From NCBI RefSeq assembly GCF_029931775.1, contig NC_079324.1, forward strand, positions 60,085,268 to 60,149,267: a stretch of 64,000 nt of DNA, written 5' to 3'. The stretch is from Euleptes europaea. Lineage: Eukaryota; Chordata; Lepidosauria; Squamata; Sphaerodactylidae. Below the pieces are notes generated by a model, which ran no database searches, had not been told where the DNA came from, and saw only the letters and a list, made by a program, of their open reading frames with translations. This document shows positions 43,893-56,400 of the stretch, piece after piece (the stretch's first letter is position 1; each line of letters opens with the position of its first letter). The position numbers and the translations under genes were made by a program.

Positions 43893-44400
43893 CCAGCTGA
43901 CCCTTCGGGGGGGCCGGGGCGTGGGCGGCGCCGTCGGGGGTCCTTGGGCCCAGGGCGGCTGCGGGGTCTCCCCGGCGGGCGAGGGGGCCGGGCAGGCCGG
44001 GGCGGCTGGCTGGGCGGCCGCCTATGCGGGACTCCTCCTGGGCCAGAGCCGGGCAGGCGTCGGGGCGCGCCATGGACGGCGGCGGCGGGGGGCCGCGCTG
44101 CCCGCCGGCGCTGGAGAAGGACGCGGCGGAGCTGACGGTGATGGACGTGTACGACCTGGCCTCGCTGGTGGGCCACGAGTTCGAGCGCCTCATCGAGCAG
44201 CACGGCTGCGAGGCGGTGGGCCGCCTGATGCCGCAGGTGGTGCGCGTGCTGGAGCTGCTGGAGGCGCTGGTCGGCCGCGGCGCCCTCCGCCCCGAGCTCG
44301 ACGAGCTGCGCCTCGAGCTCGACCGCCTGCGCCTCGAGCGCGCCGACCGCCTCGACAAGGAGAGGAAGCACCAGCAGGTCAGTGAGCCGGACGGGGGTCG
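43890..44400 (+). promoter_or_regulatory. RILPL1: RILPL1 promoter and 5' end, CpG island
   Basis: A very GC- and CpG-rich block directly abuts the 86-bp array and covers exon 1. The exact transcription start cannot be set. The island may effectively extend left to about 42850 through the array. Confidence 0.5.
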
Positions 44401-47400
44401 GGGTGGGTGGGGGTGCAGACCGCAGAGGGGCGCAGAACTGGCCGGGAGGGCACCGCTTCAAAAAGATCCGTTTCTTGGGGGGGGGGGGGGAATGCAACTG
44501 GCAATTTCTCCTTCTTTTTTTCCGTTTAAGATGAGTACCCCAACAATAAAAAAAATTATAAAAAAAAAGATGAGTACCCCAACAATAAAAAAAAGTATAA
44601 AAAAAAAAAGATGAGTACCCCAACAGTGCTATGGAATTCGCAGTGGGTCGCCGTGTTAGTCTGTCTGCACTAGTCGAAAAGGGCCAGAGTCCAGTAGCAC
44701 CTTAAAAGACTCACAAAAATATTTTCTGGTAGGGTAGGAGCTTTCGTGAGCCACAGCTCACTTCTTCAGATACCTTGTCCCTTAGGTATGATGTTGAGTC
44801 TTCTGCGTTTGGTGAGAAAAATGATGTCTGTCTGTACCTGTGCAAGCTTCTTCACAAGGTTGACGGATTTCCATTCTGTACGGCTAAAGGTGGTGCCTTC
44901 CGTGAAGATAATTCACAGTGGGTAGCCGTGTTAGACTAAAGAAGTGTTAGACTAAAGTTAGATATCTGAAGAAGTGAGCTGTGGCTCACGAAAGCTCATA
45001 CCCGACCAGAAAATATTTTTGTTAGTCTTTAAGGTGCTACTGGACTCTGGCCCTTTTCGACGAGTGCCATGGAATGCAATGGATTGTGTGTGTGAAGTGC
45101 CCTCAAGTCGCTTCCGACTGGTGGCGACCCTAGGAATCGATAGTCCTCCAACACGTCCTGTCTTTGACAGCCTCGCTCAGATCTTGCAAATTGAGGCCCG
45201 TGGCTTCCTTGATTGAGTCCATCCATCTCCTGTTGGGGCTTCCTCTTTTCCTGCTGCCCTCAACTTTTCCTAGCATGACGGTCTTTTCCAGTGACGCTTG
45301 TCGTGACCAAAATACGACAGCCTCAGTTTAGTCATTTTCGCTTCTAGGGTCGGTTCAGGCTTGATTTGATCTAGAACCCACTGATTTGGTTTTTGGGGCA
45401 ATCTACGGTACCCGTAACACTCTCCTCCAACACCCCATTTCAAAGGAGTCTACTTTCTTCCTGTCAGCTTTCTTCATTGCCCGGCTTTCACACCCAAACA
45501 TAGTAATAGGGGATACGATGGCATGAATTAACTTGATCTTGGTGGCCAGTGACACATCCTTACAATTCAGAATCGTTTCTAGCTCTTTCATGGCTGCCCT
45601 TCCCAGTCTCAATTGCCTTCTGATTTCTTGGCCGCAGTCTCCCTTTTGATGATGATGGAGCCAAGGAATAGAATTAATTACAACATCTTATAAAAAGTGT
45701 TGTGCTTTTATTTTTTTCCCTACAAGACATCTGTTTTTGAAAATTGTTTAGCAATGGGGGTGGCACAAGTAGCCTTGTCTAGGGCGCAAAAATGACTGAC
45801 ACCGGCCCTGGGTGGAAGGCCCAGGCCGGGCGCCCCACAGCCGCTCCTCATCTGAGCCTTCCGCTTGGAAGCTCCTTGGGGCAACAGCTTGGCCTCTTAG
45901 AACGGTCGAGTTGGAAGGGGCCATACAGGCCTTGGAGTGTGTATGATCAGAGAGGGAGGGCATCTTGGCCACCTTCTGGGCATGGAGTAGGGGTCCCTGT
46001 GTGTGTGTGGGGGGGAGGTAGTTTAGAATTTCCTGCATTGTGCAGGGGGTTGGACTAGATGACCCTGGTGGTCCCCTTCCAACTCAATGATTCTGGGTGT
46101 CCAGCCCCCTGCTCAATGCAGGATCATCTTAGAGCATCCCTGACAAGTGCTTGTCCAGCCTCTGTTCAAAAACTGCCAGTGAGGGGGAAGCTCACCACCT
46201 CCCTGGGTAGCTGATTTCACTGTCCAACTCTTACTGTAAAAACATTTTTCTTAGTATCCAGCCGATACCTTTCCACCTGCAGTTTAAACCCATTATTGCG
46301 AGTCCTATCATCTGCTGCCAACAGGATCAGCTCCCTGCTGTCCTCTAAGTGACAGCCCTTCAAAGACTTCAAGAGAGCAGTCATGTCCCCCCTCAACCTC
46401 CTCTTCTCCAAACTAAACATTCCCAACTCCCTCAGCCTTTCCTCGTAGGGCTTGGTCTCCAGGCCCCTGATCATCCTTGTTGCTCTTTTCTTCTCATTTG
46501 CCGAAGCTGGGTAAATACACACCAGTGAGAGAATCGGACCTCTGACCATGGGCAGAGTGCCTTCTCCTTATCGCTGAGTAGTTCTGGAGATCAGCAAACT
46601 AATATAGGGCATCATTCAGATTCAGGGGTTCCAGATGGATTTCTCTCCCGACTTGGAGCCTGAGTAAAGAAGAGGGTGTTTCTGAGCATGGACAGATTAC
46701 CTTCCCATCATCACTGGCTGCCTACCATCATCTACACATGTGCAGCCATCATTCACTTTACATGCCCTGGCATCTCTTGTTCTTTCTGTATTGCCTGGCC
46801 CTACACATTTTACTTATAAGTAAACCCAATAGATTTAAATGGGATTTCCACTCCTCCTAGTGTGCACAGGGTTGCCATCTCAGCGCCCCCCCCAAAACCC
46901 AAAGAGCAATGGAGAAAATGTACTCTGCACATGACTCAAAGACACTCTTTACATACTCTAGATCGAAGCTGTAGTTTTAAAGACAAATTCTACAGCTGAA
47001 GTCCTGGAGGCTGAACTGAGACTGCCGAAAACCAGAGTGGAAGAATAGTCTGGCAGGATCAGTTCCCACATCCATCTAGTCCAGCATCTTCTGCTAGAGC
47101 CAGTTCTGGTAGCCTTCCAAACTGCCATTCAGAGGTATAATGCCTCTGAACATGGAGTTTCCATTTAGCCTTCATGGCTTAACAGCCATGAAGATGGACT
47201 TTTCCTTTGTCAATCCTCTCTTAAAGCCATTAAAGTTGGTGGCCATTCCTTCATCTTGTGGCAATGAGTTCCACATGTTAGCAATGCATTGTGGGAAGGA
47301 CTTTCGTTTGTTTGAGAGAGCCACAGAAGAAGAGGAAGAAAGAAAGGGGTTTGGAATCCAGGGATCTGGGAGCCACACAAAATTGTTTGAATTTGTTTCT

Positions 47401-50400
47401 TCCACTTTATGGAACCAGAATCTTTGAACCTGGGTCTACCTCCAATTTGGCTACATGCTACAGTCAACAACTTCTGAAAAAATCCGGGGCCCTTGACTTG
47501 CTCCACCCAGAACAACAAGCAGTCATATGATAAAAGACGTCATTTTTGGCAGGTGGTGTTCACTGCTCTGGAGAGGATGCTAAGGAATTTGGAATTTCTT
47601 TTTGGCAATAGGAGTATTTAGCCGTGGGCTAACAATCCTGCAACCACCTCTGAACGTCTGTAAACAAGCCCTGCTGGTCCTTGCTGTAGGAACAGAACGA
47701 GCTGAGCTAAATTTAACCTCCACTTTGTATCCTGGGAAGATGAAACAGGAGAGTGTGGGAGGAGGGGAAAATCCCCCACCCCCACCCAGTTGCTACCCTG
47801 CTTAGTATGAAGCAGCGTAGGAGCTATAACAGGAGCCCTCTTTGATTTGACCAAAGGTCCTTTTAGTTCAGCATCCCATTTCCTACAGCGGCCAGTGAGA
47901 TGCTCCCACAAACAGGGGCACAGGAACCAAAATCTCCCCCTGTCATGCCCCTCCCCCCCGGGATCGCCTCTGAAATGGAAGATCCATTTGGCCATCATGC
48001 CTTGCAGCCACTGATAGACCTCTTTTCTGTGAATTTCTCTAAAATCCTTTTAAAACCATCTAAAGGCCACCGTTCCATTCTGTGGTACCGAAGACTACAA
48101 ATTAATTATGCATTGTGTGCAGAAGTAAATTATGTGGACTATATTATTGTCCATCCACAGCTGGATACCCCTGGATTGCTAGTATTTGGGAGAAAGACTT
48201 TCTCACATGCCATGTGTTATTTTGTGAACACATGAAGTTGCCATATCCTGAATCAGACCTTTGGTCCATCAAAGTCAGTATTGAGTACTCAGACTGGCAG
48301 TGGCTCTCCAGGGTCTCATGTAGAGGTCTTTCCCGTCACCTACTGCCTGGTTCTTTTACTTGGAGATGCTCGGAATTGAACTTGGGAAATTCTGCTTGCC
48401 AAGCAGGTGCTCTGCCACTGAGCCACAGCCCCTCCCCATGGCTCTCCAGGGTCTCAGTCAGAGGTCTTTCTCATCACCTTCTACCTGGTCCTTTCAAATG
48501 AAGATGCCAGGGATTGAACCTAGGACCTTCTGCATGCCAAGCAGATGCACTACCCCTGAGCCACGGCCTCCCTTGGTCATCTTTTTTTCTAAACAGAAAA
48601 CCCCCAGACTCTAGCTCTCTGCCCTAGGGAATGCACTGCAATTCCTGGATCATTCTGAGGGCCCTTTTCTGGTTGTATGGGATCTTTTTCTGAGATAGAA
48701 GAACCAGAATTGTTGATAGGATTCCCAGCTTGGCCGCACTTGAAATCTAAGCAAGGCCACAACTAATCTGGCAGTTCTGTTTTCATTCACGCAGAGATGG
48801 GGGACAGAGGGCAGCCCTGCCCAGTCCTTTGCCTGGCATGTTTTTGTGCAGGTTTGTTTCCTGCCTGCTCAGCAGAAATGTCTCTTTTTGTTTCTTCCTG
48901 TTCAGCAACTTTGAAAGCCAGGCAGGAAGGGATAGACAAGGGTGCCAGGGGGACGCGGGGTGGGGGAGGAAGGTGATTTGCTGGGGGTCAAGGAGAGGAA
49001 AGCTGATAAGAAGAAAGTAGATTCCTTTGAAATGTGGTGTTGGAGGAGAGTGTTACGGATACCCTTGGCTGCCAACAAAACAAATCAGTGGGTTATAGAT
49101 CAAATCAGGCCTGAACTGACCCTAGAAGCTAAAATGACTAAACTGAGGCTGTCGTACATTGGTCACATCATGAGAAGACAAGAATCACTGGAAAAGACAG
49201 TCATGCTAGGAAAAGTTGAGGGGAGCAGGAAAAGAGAAAGACCCGACAGGAGATGGATGGACTAACTCTATAAAGGAAGCCATGGCCCTCAATTTGGAAG
49301 ACCTGAGCAAGGCTGTTAAGGTTAGGACATTTTGGAGGACATTGATTCATAGGGTCACCATGAGTGACAGCACTTAACACACGCACACAAGGACAGTTGA
49401 ACGCTCTAAAGTAAAAGGGAATGGAATGAGGAAGATTCGGGTGGTGGGCACTGCAGCTCATTACAGACTTCCTCTCGTGTTTGTTTTTTTAATTATAGGC
49501 AAGATACTGTAGTGTCCTATTTTTTTTCCTCAGTAAGTGCTCCACAAACCTCATTTTGGAGACACAGGCTCAAATCCCCATTCTGTCACTGAAACTTACT
49601 AGAAGAAGAAGTGTTGGTTTTTATATGCTGACTTTCTCCACCACTTAAGGAAGAATCAGACCGTCTTACAATCTCCTTCCCTTCCCCACAACAGACACCC
49701 TGTGAGGTAGGTGGGGCTGAGAGAGTGTGACTCGCCCAAGGTCACCCAGCTGGCTTAATGTGTAGGAGTGGGGAAACTAACCCTCTTCTCCAGATTAGTG
49801 TCCGCTGCTCATGTGGCGGAGTGGGGAATCAAACCTGGTTCTCCTGCTCAGACTCCACCACTCCAAACCACTGCTCTTAAGCACCACACCGGCACTGTGT
49901 GATCTTGGGTCTGTCACTCACTCTCAGACTTCCATGGCAGAGCAGAGATTTGAACCCAGAATGCAGTCTGACACTCTAACCATTATACCACTCTGCCTCT
50001 TTTCAGTAACAGCAGCTAGGTGTTCAGATATGAAAAGGCAAAGCTTTCCACCGCTTAAAGAGGAGCACCGTCATCTTCTGAAGCCGGCACTTTAAGTGGG
50101 TGTTAAAGACACAGGATCCAAAAAGACACAGGATCCAAAAAGAAGTTGGCAACCTCACACCCAAGCATTTCCAATAGACCCCCCCAAGCCTCTGCCTCCT
50201 GCCCCCCCATGCTTTCACCGTACTTGCTGTGGCCTCCCCTTGCTGGTCCGTAAGTGGGGGCCATATTGTTCTGCAGGGACATCCCAACTCCCCCCCCCCA
50301 ACATTAATAAGGGGATGAAATCTCCTGTGGCACCAAGCAAACTCTATTCCAAAAGGTGCCGCGTCCCAAGGGCAGGACACAAGCCGGAGTCAGGGAAGGA

Positions 50401-53400
50401 GGCCGCCTGCTGAATCAGAGTCACCTGAGCCTGAGATCATCTGTCATCTCTTCCTCTAGGAGCTGGAGCTGGTGGAAGACGTGTGGCGAGGGGAAGCCCA
50501 GGACCTCCTCACCCAGATTGCTCAGCTGCAGGAGGAGAACAAGCAGCTGCTGACCAACCTCTCTCACAAAGATGTCAATTTCTCAGAAGAAGAGTTCCAA
50601 AGACACGAAGGCAAGTGCATCCCCACTCCTCCAGTAATTGGCTTGTATTAGATTGCCCTGACCTGGGCGGCCCAGGCTAGCCTGATCTTGTTAGATCTTG
50701 GAAGCTAAGCAGGGTCAGCCCTGGTTAGTACTTGGATGGGAGACCAGCAAAGAAGTCCAGGGTTGCTAGGCAGAGGCAGGTGATAGCAAACCACCTCTGT
50801 TTGTCTTTGCCCTGACCTGGATGGCCTAGGCTTGCCCGATCTCGGAAGCTAAGAAGGGCTAGCCCTCTAGGTTCAGCAGATGACCCCGCATTCGAGTATT
50901 ATGAGAGAGGAAGGAAAGCTTCTCCCTGTCCACTCTCTCCATACCATGCATGATGTTATAGAGCTCTAGCATGTCTCCCCATAACCCTCCCCACAAATGA
51001 ATGTACTTAAAACTTATAGACCCGGGGTGGTGTAGTAGTTGAACTAGGCCTGTTGGATTCTTTCTCCTGATAGCTGTTCTTGTGGATAGAAGCTATGAGC
51101 TGGCTAGAAATCCAGGTGCTCCTGAGAAAGAATGACATGTAGTCTCAAACCGGGGGGGGGGGGGGAGTTTCCTGGCTTCCAGCGTAGTGTATTGGTTAAG
51201 AGCGGTGGTTTGGCGCAGTGGGCTCTGCTCTGGAGAACTGGGTTTGATTCCCCACTCCTCCACATGAGCGGTGGAGGCTAATCTGGTGAACCCGGTTGGT
51301 TTCCCCACTCCTACACATGAAGCCAGCTGGGTGACCTTGGGCTAGTCACAGCTCTCAGCTTCACCTACCTCCCAGGGTGTCTGTTGTGGGGAAGGAGATG
51401 GGAAGTTGGTTTGATTCTTCCTTAAGTGGTAGAGGAAGTCGGCATATAAAAACCAACTCTTCTTCTTCTCCTCCTCTAAATGGCACGCAGCATCGAGACT
51501 CCTCGCCAAAACAGACTGGGGTGCCAAAGCAGCTTGTCCCAGTAGATCTGGCAGTGGCTCATGCAAGCCCCAACAGGGCTGCACCAGCAGCTTCGTATTT
51601 CACAGATAAACTATTTCTGTTTGGCCTAACCTCCTTCGGAAGCCGTGGGAGTAGCACCTGCTTGGGTGGGAATTAATTCCTCCGTGGTGCTGCAGGGGAG
51701 CAGAACTGAGCATTCGCACATGAGTTAACCGTTCCTTTCCCGTGATCGTCCTTCCTTTGTCCTCACAGAGAGAATGAGCAATTGTTCTGTGCAATTCCCA
51801 TCTTCTGCCCAGCCAGACAGGGCATCAGCAGCCCATGTTCCCTTCGCAGTAGTGAGTGGAGCAGATTCAATAGATTTGTGCGACAGGAGTCACACAAAAC
51901 TGTCTGTTCTTCCTTTGGAGGGCTCAGAGCATCTTACACAATCTTCCATCCAAGCACCAGTTCTATTTAGAAGAAGAAGAAGAGTTGGTTTTTATATGCC
52001 AGCTTTCTCTACGTTTTAAGGAGAATCAAACCAGCTTACAATCTCCTTCCGTTCCCCTCCCCACAATAGGCACCTTGTGAGGTAGGTGGGGCTGAGAGTT
52101 CAGAGAGAACCGTGACTAGTCCAAGGTCCCCCAGCTGGCTTCACGTGCAGGAGTGGGGAAACCAACCCGGTTCACCAGATTAGAGTCCGCTACTCATGTG
52201 GGGGAGTGGGGAATCAAACTCGGTTCTCCAGATTAGAGTCCACAGCTCTTAACCACTAGAGCACGCTGGCTGTACTTCATTTAAACTCCACCTTTCTCTC
52301 CAGTGGGGACCTAAAGCCATTTACATCATTCTTCATTTTTTCTCACAACATCCCTGTGAGGTAGGTTAGGCTGAGAGCATGCGACTAGCCCAGGGTCACC
52401 CAGCAAAGCTTCCATGGCAGGATGAGGGATTCAAACCTGTTTCTCACAGATCCTAGTTCGATTGATACCCAACACTGGCATTAACTAGACTGAGACCCAC
52501 TAAGACTTATTCTGGACAGCATCATTTGCTTTAAACTGTGCTGTAATAAAGATTTTTAAAATATATATATTAATGTTCAGGAAAGGGAATGAAAACCAAG
52601 ATTCAGTCCTAGGGAACTCAGCAGAACTTACTCCCAAGTAAGCATACATCATATCAGGCTTTACAGCTGCACATTGCCCTGGGAGCAAGTCTGAGGGATT
52701 TACTTCTGAGTAAACACAGGATCAGCCTGCAAAGCAGCCTCCAGGGCAGAACAGCATCGCCTATTTTAGATGTCTGCTCAGCACTGCTTCTTTGGGGCTC
52801 CGTGTACACCTGTAGAACATGAAGTAGAGAAATCTATTTTCTAACTCTGTGGTGCATGCAGGTAGAGGTTGGGCCCTCGGCAAAATAAAACCTAGATAAA
52901 TATCACTGGAGCTGGGAGGTTAAAGTGCTTTTGGAGGAAAGCCAGAGAAGAACAGCAGGCTTAGGCGTCAGGGCTTGCTCCAGAGGGGCAACAGATGCTT
53001 TGTAGCAACAAGCCCTCCCAAGCCACAAAAGCTGCTTTCCAGCTGAGGTTTGGTACCTGCCCAGGTGCAATTGGAGCATCCTTTTGATGTGGGGGAGGAC
53101 GAGGCAGAGTCACATGTTTCAGCACACCTAGCAAGCGTCCTTAACCCACCAAGCAGGCTGGTCACTGCAAGAGATGCCTCTTCCCTGTGATGATGAGTAC
53201 AGCTTCCTTGACCAGCTTTGTCACTTCAGGTCTGTCCAGTTCTTAATTTTAATGGCTTATTATTGCTAACGCCAGAGTTCTTCAGGGATGACGACCATTT
53301 AGGGTGGGGGAAATAACATAGGCTGCTCCTTTAAAAGTCTGGGAAAAGAATTGGGAGCCCGTGTAGCCACATCCCCAGACCCAAAAGGCAAAATTGGGTA

Positions 53401-56400
53401 GCAAAAGAAAGCAGATGAAGGAGAAGAACAGGAGTTGGTTTTTATATGCTGACTTTCTCTGCCACTTAAGGGAGAATCAAACTGGCTTACAATCACCTTT
53501 CCTTCCCCACAACAGACACCCTGTGAGGTACGTGGGGCTGAGAGTGTGTGACTAGCCCAAGGTCACCCAGCTGGCTTCGTGTGTAGGAGTTGCCGTAATG
53601 TTGCGCAGAGTATTTAAAAGAGAGATTGCTGCTTCTTAATGCTGGGGAAAGGAAACCAGCATTGTTGACTTTGGGCTATATATGCACTTTCTGTCCAGAG
53701 TTTAGGAGGTCGCTTGTCTTCATATACCTGCACCCTTAAAAGCAATTCTAATTGGCTGGAAAGGGAAAAGGCGAATTAGTTTAGCAAAAGGAAAGAGTTT
53801 ACATATTATACTCCTTTCCTCCAGGTAGCTAAGAGAGCAACCCTAAGCATGTCTACTCAGAATTATACTCAGGTATATTCAGTGGGGCTTACTCCCAGGA
53901 AAGTGTTCTTAGAATTGTTACTGTTAGTGCAGTATAGAGGGGTTTTCTGGGTAATCTTCTATCCAGGCACTGTGAAGACTGCTCTTCTCAACTCACATAG
54001 CTTCATCGTGGTGGCTGCATCCAATATCTTTAGCCTTTGCACGGAGTCTGGGAAACCATGGAACAACCTAGGGGGACAGTGCAGTATAGTGGTTAGGATC
54101 TTGCAGTAGGACCGGGTGACACTCAAGTCCAAATCCTCACTCAGCCATGAAGTTTATCGGGTGGCTTTGGGCCAGCGTCTGTGTTGCAGCCTAACCTACC
54201 TCACAGGGTTGTTGTGAGAATAAACTGGAGGGGAGAACCATATATACTGCCCCAAGCAGGATAAAAACACACTAAATAAATAACCACAATGTGAATACTA
54301 GTATCTGTGTTTTCAACTTCTTCTTTTTTTGCCTAAAGCGCAAAAAAGCGCACTTTTTTTTGCTATGTAATGGTTGCCACCTTCAGGGGGCGGGGAGTAG
54401 AACTGCTATGCCTTCAACAGCTGCTTAACAGGCTGAGGTCCCTCAGGTGCAGCTTTCCCAATTGATTTCTCTCCAGAGTTGAACCAGCTAACTGGTTGAA
54501 TTTCTGCCTGTCACATTGCTGCTAGCAAGAAAAGGCCGGTTGTGCCTGGTCATTGAAAGAACCGTTCAGTGTTTCCTGCTGTTGACTGGTCCTTCTCTCT
54601 GTCTCTCTCTCGCTCTTTCTTTTCAACCAGGAATGTCGGAAAGGGAGAGACAAGTGATGAAAAAGCTGAAGGAAGTGGTCGATAAACAGAGGGATGAAAT
54701 CCGAGCCAAGGACCGAGAGCTGGGGCTCAGGAATGAGGATGTGGAAGCAGTAAGGGGCCACAGCTTCCTCTTTCCATTGAGGAATAGTCCTGAAGTCATC
54801 TTTTTATAACTTTTTGTTTTTGTTTTGCATTATAGGATAAACATATTCATATAATAATATATAAATATAAATGTGTGTGTGTGTGTGTGTTAAGTGCCGT
54901 CAAGTCGCTTCTGACTCATGGCGACCCTATGAATCAGTGTCCTCCAAAATGTCCTATCTTTGACAGCCTTGCTCAGATCTTGCAAATTGAGGCCTGTGGC
55001 TTCCTTTATAGAGTCAATCCATCTCTTGTTGGGTCTTCCTCTTTTCCTGCTGCCTTCCACTTTTCCTAGCATGATTGTCTTTTCCAGGGACTCTTGTTTT
55101 CTCATAATGTGACAGAATATATTTATATATTCAAATAATAACATATTCAGACCCCCCTCCCCAATCCTATGGTTTTGTTCTGCAATGGAAGCTTAGACAC
55201 ACAGGCTGTACTCAGTAATAAAACCGTAATACGAATGGAAAGAACTGTCCAAAACAGACATGACGCTGGGAGCTGCTTGTACAGATCTGCCTTGGGTTTT
55301 AAAGGCTTGTAACAGCCACATGGGTCCCTGATTTGGATCAGGACTACCGTACAGAGAGGATTCCCTCCCTGCTGTGTTGACATTCAACACTGACTGACTC
55401 TCTCTGTCTCCCAGGCAGGGCTGTTATCAGAAACATTTGCCCTCTCTGTGATGTTCTTCTTTTCCTTTCCTGGATAAATTCCTTTGTCCTCTATCGGTCC
55501 ACACAGCAACACAGGGAGAGAGATTTTAGGCCCCTTTCCCTCCACTCTGCAGCTCTGATTGGAATAGGAATTCTCCTGTGTGTGTGTTTTTTTAAGAGAA
55601 GTTCCCTGATCTCTAGTATCATATCTGGCGTTATGTTTGTTTGATTTATACCCTCTCAACTGTTTTGGTTGCAGAAAAGTAATTACTGAGTACTTTTCCT
55701 CCATAAAATGGTCTGTGTTCTACTACCCCATCAAGTTCTGTTTTTTGTTGTTTTTTTGGAGGGGGGGGACAATTTATCTAAGATGTCAGACCTTGTGCAT
55801 CCAGAGGGTGGTTTTCAGTTTTTCCATTTCTGTATTATATTAATCTCGGCCAAGTAATTTTTAATGTTTAGACCCAATCCCCCTGTTATACAACAGAAGC
55901 TAGGTCTATCAATACATAACAACAGAGAATGGAACTTCCATATTCAGGTGCAGTATACCTCAGAAGACCCTCTGTTGGGGCCAGACAACACAGAATGACC
56001 ATTAGCCCATCACAATTTTTATTACGTGCTTCCTTCGAGGAGCTCAGGGTAGCATGTGTAGGGGTTCCCTCCGGCTGTTTGGCCCTCACAACAACCCTGT
56101 GAGGGAGGGCAGCCTGCAAGACAGCAACTGGTCCAAAGTCATCCAGTGGGCTGCTTGTCTGTGCAGGAGTCTGAACTTCACCTCCCCCTTCATTCTCTCT
56201 CCAGCATTCCTGCCACTGTGTCACACTTCCTGCTTACTTCCCAGTATGTAGCTGATCATTGCTAAGGGAGGAGCTATGGCTCAGTGGCAGAGCATCTGCT
56301 TGGCATGCAGAAGGTCCCAGGTTCAACCCCCGGCATCTCCAGCTAAAGAGACTAGGCAAGTAGGTGATGTGAAGGACCTCTACCTGAGACCCTGGAGAGC

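Noticed and set aside
44024-44071. Upstream in-frame ATG of RILPL1
   Set aside because: The 44072 ATG has a better context and gives a family-like N-terminal length; the extension has no homology.
45700-45820. Possible hAT end (ACCGGCCCTG near 45816)
   Set aside because: Only one end-like sequence; no partner end or target duplication found.
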